From contig NZ_JVVM01000022.1 in NCBI RefSeq assembly GCF_001054325.1, forward strand, positions 1 through 64,000: a stretch of 64,000 nt of DNA, written 5' to 3'. The stretch is from Corynebacterium vitaeruminis (GTDB taxonomy: Bacteria; Actinomycetota; Actinomycetes; Mycobacteriales; Mycobacteriaceae). Below the pieces are notes generated by a model. That model was not told where the DNA came from, made no database searches, and was given only the letters and a program-made list of their open reading frames with translations. The translations under genes were made by a program, and so were the position numbers. Of the stretch, positions 1-8,926 are shown piece after piece (the first letter of the stretch is position 1; each line of letters begins with the position of its first letter).

Positions 1-159
1 TGTGGGGTGGGTGCTGCGCGCCCCTTTTTTTTACACCCAACAGTAAACGGGAGTCACTTATTTGGCGCGTTTTATTCTTGGGTGTGTTATTAATCCTGCG
101 CCGAGCTGTTTGTCGGCGTTCGTTTTATTTCTATACGCGGCCGGCTGTATCTTTAGAAC

Positions 160-930
160 ATGCGTGTGGCAATCGTTACTGGAGCATCTCGCGGTATAGG
201 CGCCGCATTTGCCAACCATCTTGGCGAGACACGTCCTGACGTAGATGAAATTTGGTGTATTTCTCGTAGCTGCAAGGATGGTTCTTTCAGCAAGAAGGCC
301 GGGGGTTTTCCTAATCAAGGTCCGCGCTTCCGTTATCTTCGTCTAGACCAGTCCGATGAAGATTTCGGGGATAAGCTCCAGAGCTATGTTAAGCAACAAC
401 ATGCGACGATAGTTTATTTAATCCTCAATGCTGCTTACGCGAATTTTGGCGATATTAATCGCCAAGACTTTGCCCACGTTAATCAAATGATTCAGACGAA
501 TATTCGTGGAACAGTCGCAGCGGTCTATTCCCTTAGAGATCTATTCGAGAAGAATAGCCATATTATTCTGGTTTCATCGATCTCTACTGTAGCTCCGACG
601 CCGGGATTAGCGGTATACACGGCATCGAAGGCATTTATTCGACATTGGGGGATTAGTCTGAGGGAGGAATTAAAACCTTATGGGGTAAGTGTCACCATCT
701 GTTACCCGGGAAAGGTTGAGACTAAGGCTCTCCGGGACGTCGTGAAGCAGTCGGGGTCGGTGAAGCTGCGTCTTATGCCGAACCAGAACCTCAAGTATTT
801 CGTGCAGCGCACGTTGTGTGCGGCGGAGCGGGGGCAAGCGGAAGTGGCACCTGGTATTTATGGCCTGGTAATGGCGCTGTTTAAGGTTTTACCGAGACGT
901 GCGATTGCCCGTATGGGAAGTTTGGTCTGA
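160..930 (+). CDS. SDR family NAD(P)-dependent oxidoreductase
   Basis: A 256-residue short-chain dehydrogenase/reductase. The cofactor motif TGASRGIG lies near residues 7-14, an LNAAYAN segment occupies the usual NAG position, the catalytic serine is in VSSIS (about 138) and the YTASK motif (about 151) supplies the Tyr and Lys. Length fits a classical soluble SDR; the substrate cannot be told. The ATG at 160 has no Shine-Dalgarno sequence, but TATCTT lies 6 bp upstream, so a leaderless transcript is likely. The gene is visibly AT-richer than most of the window, which suggests transfer. The next gene is 91 bp downstream on the same strand. Confidence 0.85.
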   Translation: MRVAIVTGASRGIGAAFANHLGETRPDVDEIWCISRSCKDGSFSKKAGGFPNQGPRFRYLRLDQSDEDFGDKLQSYVKQQHATIVYLILNAAYANFGDINRQDFAHVNQMIQTNIRGTVAAVYSLRDLFEKNSHIILVSSISTVAPTPGLAVYTASKAFIRHWGISLREELKPYGVSVTICYPGKVETKALRDVVKQSGSVKLRLMPNQNLKYFVQRTLCAAERGQAEVAPGIYGLVMALFKVLPRRAIARMGSLV

Positions 931-1021
931 GGCCCACGTAAGTTCGCAGTATCAAACTTTTGTTTAACCCCCTGGGTCTAGCCTATTTAGAAACCGGTGT
1001 TAGCTGAGTAGGCTACGGAGT

Positions 1022-1465
1022 ATGCGTAAGTTATTCACTGCTGCTTCGGTCTACCTCGGTTTTGGTCTACTCTCCGGCGTTTTTTATCGTGAATTCACCC
1101 GTGCGATGGATTTCACGGATAAAACGCAGCTCAATACGCTGCACACGCATTTCCTTGTCCTCGGCACAATCTTTTTCCTGCTTGCATTGGCATTGGATGG
1201 CCAATTTAATATCTCAGCAATCAAGGGCTTTGATCGCTGGTTCATCATTCAGAATGTCGGCATTGTTTGGACGATTGGCATGATGGTGGCAAATGGCATT
1301 GTCCACGTTGTTTCCGGCCCAGAGGCCTGGGGTGCGATGTACTCGGGAATTGCAGGCCTTGGTCACATTATTCTGACAGTTGGCTTTGTGTGGTTCTTTG
1401 TACTGCTCAACAAGGCGCTCAAGATTCGTGAGCGAGATATCCGCAAGGCCAACGCGGCCGCGTAA
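1022..1465 (+). CDS. DUF2871 family membrane protein
   Basis: A 147-residue polytopic membrane protein with four hydrophobic stretches (about residues 5-20, 42-60, 75-98 and 105-130). The conserved histidines of a short THF motif and of the VHVVSGPE segment fit the DUF2871 family as I remember it; the biochemical role is unknown. ACGGAG sits just before the ATG at 1022. It is followed by a terminator hairpin shared with the convergent ABC permease gene. Confidence 0.7.
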   Translation: MRKLFTAASVYLGFGLLSGVFYREFTRAMDFTDKTQLNTLHTHFLVLGTIFFLLALALDGQFNISAIKGFDRWFIIQNVGIVWTIGMMVANGIVHVVSGPEAWGAMYSGIAGLGHIILTVGFVWFFVLLNKALKIRERDIRKANAAA

Positions 1466-1529
1466 ACGTCCAGCGGAAATGCCGAAGCCGGATAACTGAT
1501 TCGGCGAAGACATTCAGACGAAATAGGAA

Positions 1530-1565
1530 ACCCCGTGCAGAACCAGTATCTGCACGGGGTACTTT
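1530..1565. terminator. bidirectional hairpin terminator
   Basis: ACCCCGTGCAGA (1530-1541) pairs perfectly with TCTGCACGGGGT (1549-1560) around a 7-nt loop. T-containing tracts follow on both strands. It lies between two convergent genes. Confidence 0.8.
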
Positions 1566-1578
1566 GATGTAATGGCGA

Positions 1579-4203
1579 TTATTCGTCCGCAATAGCGGCT
1601 AGGGGTGGCGTCTTCGCGGCTTTCTTACCAGGGCCGAGAGCAGCGACAACGCCCACAAGCACGGAACCAAACAGCATGAAAACAATCTGCAGCCACGGCA
1701 CCGCGATAGTACTAAGACCCTCATCCTTCAGCACGGTCAGCAGTGACCAGCCGAGGAACAAGCCGAGCACAATACCCATAACCGTCCCGAAAATGGAGAT
1801 CTCCACAGACTCCAGGCGAATCATGCGGCGAATTCCTGAGCGCTGCATGCCGACGGCCCGAAGCATACCTATCTCCTGGCGGCGCTCGACAACCGAGAGC
1901 GCCACAGTATTGATAATGCCCAGAATGGAAATGATGACCGCCAACGCCAGCAGAGCGTAGACGATTCCCAGCATGACATCGATAGAGGCATTAGCCACGC
2001 CCGCAAACTCCTTAGCAGTCATCACCTGCACTATGAGGTAGTCCGCAACGGCGTCGCTAAGCTTCTGTTTCATCTCAGCCATAGCGTTGTCATCTGCAGC
2101 GATGGAATCGGAAACGTCCACGTAGGTCTGGAACGGCAACAGGTGACTGCTCTTAATATGCTTTTGGGTGGTTTTGTAGGACAACATAATTGACTGACCT
2201 GGATCACCAGTGTCAGCAAAGATGCCGGTGACGGGGAGCAGCGTTACGCCGCTCTTGGCAACTACTGCGAGTTCAGTGGCAACGTCCCAACCGTTCTTTT
2301 TCGCCGTTGATTCGCTGATGACAATGCCAGCATCCGGCTTCGCCAGGTCAAGGGATCCCCGGATGGCACGAGTGCCGTACCACTTGCCGACGTTGGAGTT
2401 GAACACCGACACATTGCTAGTTTCCTGTCCGACTTCCGTTTGTTCGCTGTCGGAAGCCATCATCGTGTCGGCCTCTGCGGGCGAGACAACCATCAGCGCA
2501 CCAATCGACAAGGTCGCGGTGTCCTCGACGCCATCGGTGTCCTTCACCGCATCCTCGACCCCGATGGGGAGAGCTGAATGGGCGCTCAGAGGCGGAGAGA
2601 GCATAAAGTCAGCCGTCAGATTGGTCTCTGACCATTCATTGACCGCCGCCTTCATGGATCCGCCGAACATGCCAATCACGGTCACCAGCGCAAGTCCGAG
2701 AGTCAGCGCGAACGACGTGGTTCCCGTCCTACGCGGGTTGCGGTGGGAGTTCGTCGCCGCCAGCTTGCCGACGGCTCCAAAAGGCGCACCCACAATGCGC
2801 CCCAACCCTCCGATTAGAGGCTTGGACAGCGCGGGGCCGACAAGCCAGACGGAGGCAACGGCCAACACCGCTCCGGTGCCAACGCAAATGGCGCGGATCT
2901 TGGTTTCCGCATCATTCCACTGCAGTGCCAAGACGATGATGGCGATGGCAGCAGCTGCCAGCATAGTGCCGGTCCGGGTACGCTGACTGAGACCATTGTC
3001 AGTAGTTTGATCCCCAGAGCGCATGGCCTCCACAGGTGGAACGGCGCCAGCTCGGGCGGCTGGGGTCCAGGCAGCAATCATGGTAATTGCGACGCCGACA
3101 ATGAGGGGCACGATGACTGCCATCGGTTCGAATGTCAGACCGTCGCCGGGCATGGAGATATTCATTGCATCGAGGAGCATGAATAATCCTTGGCTCAGCC
3201 CGAATCCCGTGATTACACCGAGTGTGGAACCGATGAGGCCGACAATGAATGCCTCCAAGAGGACGGACGCGGTGAGTTGTCGTCGTGAAGCACCTAGGGC
3301 GCGGAGAAGCGCGAATTCCTTCATGCGCTGAGTGACCAGCATGGTGAAGGTATTAGAAATGAGGAAGATACCGACCAACAGACCGATGAGACCGAAAGCG
3401 ATGAGGAAGTAGTTGACGAAGCTCAGGGCGGAGGAAACGCGTTCGGAGGCCTCGTCGGCGAGTGTGGAACCGGCCTCTACCTTGAGCTCGGGGAATGCGG
3501 CCGCGATGTCGCGGATGAGAGTGGCTGCGTCGGTGGTGGAATCGGCGGCGAGAGTGAACATATCCACGTGACGGTCTCTGCCGTAGAGCTCGCGCCATTG
3601 ATCTTGAGTGAAAAATACTGCGAGATAGCCGGTTTCGTCGATGGAGGTATCAGCGATGCCAACGACCTTCACCGTCGCCCGCTCGAGGCGGGTGGCCACC
3701 TTGATTTCAGTGCCGACGTGGAGGTCGCCGAGTTCGGCGGTAGTCGGGTTAATGACCACCTCACCGGGTGCTTCCGGCACGCGCCCCTCGGTGACCGTGA
3801 CCTTGTTGCCCACCGCTTCGAGCGCGGGATAGTAGGGAAGACCCATCGATGGCGAACCATTGGTCTGAATCGGCTTGCCGTCGGCTCCCGTGGCCGTGAT
3901 GCTATTGCTGGGGTTGCCAATGTTGAGGCCGCGCACCCCGGGGAAGTCCTCGATTGCTTGCTCAGTTTCTTGGGTGAGCGCACCGGGATTGTCAGCTGGG
4001 GCCGTCACCACCACATCGACGCCGTCATAGGCGGTACTGAGCGCGCCCTTAAAGGCCTTGTCCAGCGAAGATGTGAACACAAATGCGCCGGTGATGAAGG
4101 CTGTACCCAGCACGACCGAAATAATCGTGAGCACGAGGCGTAGCTTGTGTGAGGTAATATTGCGCCAGGCGACGCGGCCGAGCGTGGAAGACGATGATGC
4201 CAT
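1579..4203 (-). CDS. ABC transporter permease, FtsX/MacB type (two-module)
   Basis: An 874-residue permease with two FtsX-like modules. An N-terminal membrane anchor (about residues 15-45) is followed by a MacB-like periplasmic domain, then three transmembrane segments near 270-400. A further membrane pair and a second extracytoplasmic domain follow, and the last three segments lie near 740-860. Proteins of this type use ATP hydrolysis in the partner to move lipids, lipoproteins or peptides at the outer face of the membrane rather than to import solutes. The partner ATPase ends 21 bp upstream on the same strand, so the two form an operon. Substrate unknown. Confidence 0.88.
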   Translation of the reverse strand: MASSSSTLGRVAWRNITSHKLRLVLTIISVVLGTAFITGAFVFTSSLDKAFKGALSTAYDGVDVVVTAPADNPGALTQETEQAIEDFPGVRGLNIGNPSNSITATGADGKPIQTNGSPSMGLPYYPALEAVGNKVTVTEGRVPEAPGEVVINPTTAELGDLHVGTEIKVATRLERATVKVVGIADTSIDETGYLAVFFTQDQWRELYGRDRHVDMFTLAADSTTDAATLIRDIAAAFPELKVEAGSTLADEASERVSSALSFVNYFLIAFGLIGLLVGIFLISNTFTMLVTQRMKEFALLRALGASRRQLTASVLLEAFIVGLIGSTLGVITGFGLSQGLFMLLDAMNISMPGDGLTFEPMAVIVPLIVGVAITMIAAWTPAARAGAVPPVEAMRSGDQTTDNGLSQRTRTGTMLAAAAIAIIVLALQWNDAETKIRAICVGTGAVLAVASVWLVGPALSKPLIGGLGRIVGAPFGAVGKLAATNSHRNPRRTGTTSFALTLGLALVTVIGMFGGSMKAAVNEWSETNLTADFMLSPPLSAHSALPIGVEDAVKDTDGVEDTATLSIGALMVVSPAEADTMMASDSEQTEVGQETSNVSVFNSNVGKWYGTRAIRGSLDLAKPDAGIVISESTAKKNGWDVATELAVVAKSGVTLLPVTGIFADTGDPGQSIMLSYKTTQKHIKSSHLLPFQTYVDVSDSIAADDNAMAEMKQKLSDAVADYLIVQVMTAKEFAGVANASIDVMLGIVYALLALAVIISILGIINTVALSVVERRQEIGMLRAVGMQRSGIRRMIRLESVEISIFGTVMGIVLGLFLGWSLLTVLKDEGLSTIAVPWLQIVFMLFGSVLVGVVAALGPGKKAAKTPPLAAIADE

Positions 4204-4224
4204 GGGGAGAGACGACCTGCCTTC

Positions 4225-5019
4225 CTAAAGATTCTCAATATCGGCCATGCGCGCCAAAATATCGGCGGGCGTGGGATTGCGAATCTCTCCAACTACACGA
4301 CCGTCAGCGAGAAATACCACGCGGTCTGCGTAGGATGCGGCAGTGGCATCATGCGTCACAATGACGACGGTCTGGCCGATGTCATCAACCGCATCGCGGA
4401 GGATTGTCAGCACCTCACGCGACGAATTCGAGTCCAAGTTGCCCGTTGGCTCATCGCCGAAGATGATCTCCGGCCGGCTGACAATGGCGCGTGCACAGGC
4501 GACACGCTGCTGCTGGCCACCGGACAGTTCCGAGGGGCGGTGCGTAAGCCGTTCATTCAGCCCGAGGCGCGTGGTGATTTCCTCAAACCACTGCTTATCC
4601 ACCTTCCGACCAGCGATATTGATAGGCAAGGTGATATTCTCCGCCGCAGTCAACGTCGGCACCAGGTTGAAGGACTGGAACACAAAGCCCAGGCGATCAC
4701 GTCGCAGCGCTGTGATCTCCTTATCCGACAGCTTGGACAGTTCCGTCGTGCCGATGTACGCGCTTCCCGACGTCGCGGAGTCCAAGCCGGCCATGCAGTG
4801 CATCAGAGTCGACTTACCCGACCCGGACGGGCCCATAATCGCGGTGAACTCACCGGCGGCAAAAGAGATATCGACATGGTCCAGTGCGGTAACTGCGGCA
4901 TTGCCGATGCCGTATTTCTTAGTCAGCCCCTCGGCATAGGCAGCTGCCTGCGGGGCGGAGTGCGCAGAAGAAGAACTAGAGGGATTTATAGCGGATGACT
5001 TTGCGTGCTTAGCAGGCAT
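4225..5019 (-). CDS. ABC transporter ATP-binding protein (LolD/MacB type)
   Basis: A 264-residue nucleotide-binding subunit. Walker A is GPSGSGKST (near residue 64), the signature is LSGGQQQR (near 165), and Walker B IIFGDEPTGNLDS follows with the DEPTGNLD sequence typical of the LolD/MacB/FtsE subfamily; the H-loop lies in IVTHD. The first 27 residues are a Ser/Ala/Lys-rich tail. It is the upstream gene of the operon with the FtsX-type permease, and the two surely work as an exporter pair. Confidence 0.92.
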   Translation of the reverse strand: MPAKHAKSSAINPSSSSSAHSAPQAAAYAEGLTKKYGIGNAAVTALDHVDISFAAGEFTAIMGPSGSGKSTLMHCMAGLDSATSGSAYIGTTELSKLSDKEITALRRDRLGFVFQSFNLVPTLTAAENITLPINIAGRKVDKQWFEEITTRLGLNERLTHRPSELSGGQQQRVACARAIVSRPEIIFGDEPTGNLDSNSSREVLTILRDAVDDIGQTVVIVTHDATAASYADRVVFLADGRVVGEIRNPTPADILARMADIENL

Positions 5020-5057
5020 GGGGAAAGGGCTTTCTTCTAATTACTTCTGATTAACGT

Positions 5058-6086
5058 CTAATTAATATCGGGCGCGGTGGGACTATCCGGCAGCGAAAGC
5101 GGGTTGAACACGCTACGGCGGGAATGAAACATTCGTTGTTCACCAGTCACGGGGTCGGCAAAACTCATTTCTACGCAAACCAGGTGCAGGGGTTCCGAGA
5201 TATTCTCGGCCTCCAGCGGCAGAATCTCCGGGTAGTACTGGTCACCCAGGATGGGAAAGCCCAGCTCACTCAAGTGCAGCCGCAGCTGATGAGTGCGTCC
5301 GGTGATGGGTTTCAATTGCCACAGCGCAACGCGGCCACTGTCGGCAGCGAGGCCGTCGGCGTCCGAAGGGACGTCGACAAGCGAAATGCGCTCGACAGTG
5401 GTGTGGGCGTTTGGCTCGCCCGCGAGAGTGTAGGCCTGCATCTGGCCTGCAATTTTGTGCTGTCGCGTGCGCAGCTCCAGCGGGGTTTCGGGCAGAGAAT
5501 TACTGACCGCGCCGGCAATGGGCGTGGGTGATGTCAGTGCGTGATAGCGCTTTGTAACCTCCCCAGATGCGAAAAGCCCCTGGTAGGAGCCGCGAACTTC
5601 GCGCCGGGCAGTGAAGATGAGCAACCCCGACGTCAGCCTGTCCAGGCGATGTGCCGGAACCAACTCCGGATTCCCCAGCTCCCGCCGCAGGCGCACCACC
5701 GCGGTCTCCGTAATGTGTCGGCCGCGCGGCATCGTTGCCAAAAACGACGGCTTGTCGACGACCACAAGGTTGTCATCCTGAAAGACGATCGGCATCGGCC
5801 CCGCGATTGTTCGCTCCGGTGCCGGGGTGCGGTAAAACCACATTTCGGCGCCGGGCTTCACCAGATCATCGGGGCTGTACGGCACCGAGTTTGCGCGAAC
5901 GACCAGCCCATCTGCAAAGCGCTTAGCTACAGCCGCTTCATCGTCGTCCGGATGGCGGTGCGTTTGACCTGCGATAGCGCCTGCGAGCAGATCCCACGCA
6001 CGGGTAGGAGCATCGCCGCGGCGCCCGGGAGCGGCGATGCGGGATGGGTTGAGCCCATCGCGAATGGGCAGTGGCATGCGACGCAT
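5058..6086 (-). CDS. RluA-family pseudouridine synthase
   Basis: Converts uridine to pseudouridine in rRNA or tRNA. The catalytic-Asp motif HRLDRLTSGLLIF and the RTHQLRLHLSELGFPILGD motif are both present, as in the RluA/RluC/RluD group. The open frame runs back to 6380, but those 98 residues overlap the stress-protein leader and look non-coding. I place the start at the ATG at 6086 (342 residues, MRRMPLPIRDGL); the ATG at 6077 is equally possible. The ABC ATPase starts 38 bp downstream. Which RNA site is modified cannot be told. Confidence 0.85.
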   Translation of the reverse strand: MRRMPLPIRDGLNPSRIAAPGRRGDAPTRAWDLLAGAIAGQTHRHPDDDEAAVAKRFADGLVVRANSVPYSPDDLVKPGAEMWFYRTPAPERTIAGPMPIVFQDDNLVVVDKPSFLATMPRGRHITETAVVRLRRELGNPELVPAHRLDRLTSGLLIFTARREVRGSYQGLFASGEVTKRYHALTSPTPIAGAVSNSLPETPLELRTRQHKIAGQMQAYTLAGEPNAHTTVERISLVDVPSDADGLAADSGRVALWQLKPITGRTHQLRLHLSELGFPILGDQYYPEILPLEAENISEPLHLVCVEMSFADPVTGEQRMFHSRRSVFNPLSLPDSPTAPDIN

Positions 6087-6383
6087 ACGGCTGACTTTAA
6101 CAGGTGCTCCGGATTCACCTGGTGTGCCAGCTGAGCTGCCAGCGCACGGTCGTATTGGTATCGCCCCTAATAGCGTAGGCGGACAACATTTTGACCTGTT
6201 GGTCTCGACATATTGGGGGTAGGGTGGAGGTGAAAGTAATAAAGGGGTTGGCTCGAAAGAGCTGACCATATAGCAACGCTTGTCCATTAAAATGGCGTCC
6301 AAGCAGGTGCGATAGGTGTAGCTGCGTTGCGGTCTGGCCGCGGAGAGCCAATTTTTATGGATCGCATAATAAGGAGGCAATCA

Positions 6384-7286
6384 ATGCCAAGGCAGAACAT
6401 CATTGTGTGCGCGGTCGATGGCTCAGAGGCGTCCAAGACCGCCGTCAAGTGGGCCGCTAACACTGCAGTGAAGCGCGGTGAGCCGCTCCGTCTGGTCAGC
6501 AGCTATTCAATGCCGCAGTTCCTCTACGCAGAGGGCATGGTTCCGCCGCAAGAGCTTTACGACGATCTTGAGGCCGAGACCTTGGAGAAGATTAACGAGG
6601 CCAAGAAGATTGCCCTCGACTTTGCCCCGTCGGTTGATGTCAGCCATCAGATTGAAGAGGGCAGCCCGATTGACATGCTGCTCGACTTGTCTGAGCAGGC
6701 AACCATGGTGGTTATGGGTTCCCGCGGTCTGGGTGGGCTCTCTGGCATGGTCATGGGTTCGGTTTCCGCAGCTGTTGTTTCCCACGCATCCTGCCCGGTT
6801 GTTGTTGTCCGAGAGGACAACCTGGTTACCGATGAGACCAAGTACGGCCCGGTCGTTGTCGGTGTCGATGGCTCCGATATTTCCGAAAAGGCAACGGAGT
6901 ACGCATTCCGTGAGGCCGATGCCCGCGGTGCAGAGCTAATCGCAGTTCACACCTGGATGGACATGCAGGTACAGGCTTCCTTGGCCGGTCTGTCTGCAGC
7001 TCAGAGCCAGTGGCAGGTTGTGGAAGAGGAGCAGAAGGCTCTGCTCGGCCACCGTCTGGAAAAGTACGCTAAGAAGTACCCGGATGTAGCCATCAAGAAG
7101 GTTGTTACCCGTGACCGTCCGGTTCGTGCACTGGCTGACGCATCGGAAGGCGCTCAGTTGTTGGTCGTCGGTAGCCATGGCCGCGGTGGTTTCAAGGGCA
7201 TGCTGCTCGGCTCCACCTCGCGTGCACTGCTGCAGGCTGCTGCCTGCCCGATGATGGTTGTCCGCCCGGAAACTGACGCCGCTTAA
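6384..7286 (+). CDS. universal stress protein, tandem UspA domains
   Basis: A 300-residue protein with two Usp domains (about residues 1-140 and 155-298). Each has the ATP-binding signature G-2x-G-9x-GS: GSRGLGGLSGMVMGS in the first and GSHGRGGFKGMLLGS in the second. Such ATP-binding tandem Usps act in stress survival. The start is fixed by AAGGAGG at 6371-6377, 6 bp before the ATG at 6384; a longer frame from 6327 is not credible. A roughly 300-bp leader separates it from the divergent pseudouridine synthase. Confidence 0.92.
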   Translation: MPRQNIIVCAVDGSEASKTAVKWAANTAVKRGEPLRLVSSYSMPQFLYAEGMVPPQELYDDLEAETLEKINEAKKIALDFAPSVDVSHQIEEGSPIDMLLDLSEQATMVVMGSRGLGGLSGMVMGSVSAAVVSHASCPVVVVREDNLVTDETKYGPVVVGVDGSDISEKATEYAFREADARGAELIAVHTWMDMQVQASLAGLSAAQSQWQVVEEEQKALLGHRLEKYAKKYPDVAIKKVVTRDRPVRALADASEGAQLLVVGSHGRGGFKGMLLGSTSRALLQAAACPMMVVRPETDAA

Positions 7287-7629
7287 AGCGCACTCCGAGG
7301 AGACTGAGAAAAGACGCGGTACCGGTCGTGGAGGTGCGTTTAGCGCCGAGAACAGAAACCGTTACCGAATATTTATAAGTAGAACCTAGCCGGTTTCCGA
7401 CATGTCTCGGAGGTCGGCTTCGGTTTATATAAATGGGGCCTCTCGTCTGCATAAACCCCGTTTTCATGCAGAAAGTACAGATCCTATAAGGGTTTTCCCG
7501 TGGTTATCCGACTGTTATCTCGCTAGTTTCCCAGTGGCCGAAATGGCCTGATAGTGCTTGCAGTAGGTGCAAGATATTTTGGAAAGCCTTATAGTTGAGT
7601 CAGAACGATTTCGGAAAGGAATATCTATC
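7287..7629. other. intergenic region, no gene seen
   Basis: These 343 bp lie between the stress protein and the small membrane protein. I see no convincing ORF. The inverted repeat CTTGCA-N5-TGCAAG at 7557-7573 sits about 57 bp before the next start and could be an operator. No clear terminator follows the stress-protein gene. Confidence 0.4.
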
Positions 7630-7923
7630 ATGAACGAGATTCTTCTTGCTGCCTCCTTTAGCCCCTCTCTGGGCTTCCTCGGTTGGATTATCATCGGTGG
7701 CCTTGCCGGTTGGATTGGTTCCAAGATTATGGGCACCGATGCTTCGATGGGTGTCACCCTGAATATTGTCGTCGGTATTGTCGGTGGCTTCCTCGGCGGT
7801 TGGCTGCTCACCCTGTTCGGCGTTGATGTCGCCGGTGGTGGAATGATCTTCAGCTTCCTTACGTGTCTGCTCGGCGCCGTGATTTTGCTGTGGATTGTCG
7901 GCCTGGTTCAGAAGCGTAAGTAA
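7630..7923 (+). CDS. GlsB/YeaQ/YmgE family small membrane protein
   Basis: A 97-residue, very hydrophobic, glycine-rich protein with three transmembrane segments (about residues 12-28, 38-58 and 64-90). The GGLAGWIGSKIMG segment and the later GIVGGFLGGWLLTLFG segment are typical of the transglycosylase-associated/GlsB family, linked to general stress in other bacteria. The ATG at 7630 follows GGAAAGGA with good spacing; an upstream GTG (7567) would add 21 polar residues and is less likely. A strong terminator follows. Confidence 0.85.
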   Translation: MNEILLAASFSPSLGFLGWIIIGGLAGWIGSKIMGTDASMGVTLNIVVGIVGGFLGGWLLTLFGVDVAGGGMIFSFLTCLLGAVILLWIVGLVQKRK

Positions 7924-7948
7924 ACCAACTAACTGAACAAACAGCGCA

Positions 7949-7981
7949 GGGCATCTCAATAACATTGAGATGCCCCTTTTT
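7949..7981 (+). terminator. rho-independent terminator after GlsB-like gene
   Basis: GGGCATCTCAAT (7949-7960) pairs with ATTGAGATGCCC (7964-7975) around a 3-nt loop, and a T run follows immediately. Confidence 0.92.
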
Positions 7982-8251
7982 GTTGTGCGGTTGTCGTGAA
8001 GTTGGCGTTCTGCGGTTGTCGCGACATCTGTTGGGGGCAGCAATCATCGCACGCTAAAGTAGGACTAGAGGCTGAAAGACTGACTAGTTTGTTCTTTTAC
8101 AAAATCACAGTCGCAGATACGCCTACAATGGAATATCACAGACTATGAACGCCCTGTTCAGTGTCGCTCAAGCATTGGCGCTATTGCCGGAATTTGCGAT
8201 AAAGCAGCTGCTAAAACAGGGTGCGACTTTGGAAGGACGAGAGGTACTGCC

Positions 8252-8872
8252 GTGGCAGAAGCGACAACGGGCAAGGGCGTAAAAGGCGGCCGCGCTTCCT
8301 CTCGCCGTCGTAACCGCCCCAGTCCGCGGGAGCGTCTCCTGGCATCAGCGACAGCTCTGTTTACAACGGAGGGCATCCGGGTTGTCGGCATTGACCGCAT
8401 CTTGCGGGAAGCTGATGTCGCCAAAGCCAGCCTGTACTCGCTGTTTGGATCCAAGGACAAGCTAGTCATCGCGTATCTGCAAGACCTCGACGCCAAATGG
8501 CGGGAGGCTTGGGAGCAGCGAGTGGCCTCGTTGGATACCCCGGCGGAGAAGATTCTCGCGTTCTTCGATCAGTGTATTGCGGAACAACCGGCGATTGACT
8601 TCCGTGGTTCACACTTCCAGAACGCAGCAAGTGAATATCCACGGCCGGAAACGGAGTCGGAGCAGGACATCCGTCAGGCCGCAGCCAATCACCGTTCCTG
8701 GGTTTGGCAACAGCTACACACGCTGCTGACTGAAAATGAATCTAGTATGCCGTCCGCTCACGCAAATATGCTGTTGCTCTACCTCGACGGCGGACTCGCG
8801 GGTGCCAAGATGTCCAAGGACTTGAACCCGCTGCAGATGGCGCGCGACCTGGCTCGTGACCTGGTCACGTAA
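8252..8872 (+). CDS. TetR/AcrR family transcriptional regulator
   Basis: A 206-residue one-component repressor. A basic N-terminal arm (KGGRASSRRRNRPSPRERLL) precedes the TetR helix-turn-helix (about residues 27-73, GIRVVGIDRILREADVAKASLYSLFGSKD). The rest is the helical ligand and dimer domain. The start is GTG at 8252, with GGAAGGACGAGAGG upstream. Its targets are unclear: the next gene (a YidC homologue) is convergent, so autoregulation or a remote target is likely. Confidence 0.9.
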   Translation: MAEATTGKGVKGGRASSRRRNRPSPRERLLASATALFTTEGIRVVGIDRILREADVAKASLYSLFGSKDKLVIAYLQDLDAKWREAWEQRVASLDTPAEKILAFFDQCIAEQPAIDFRGSHFQNAASEYPRPETESEQDIRQAAANHRSWVWQQLHTLLTENESSMPSAHANMLLLYLDGGLAGAKMSKDLNPLQMARDLARDLVT

Positions 8873-8926
8873 ATACTTAATTCCCTTTTTTTAACGCGCC
8901 CTAGTTCGCGCCTTTTTACTCACGGG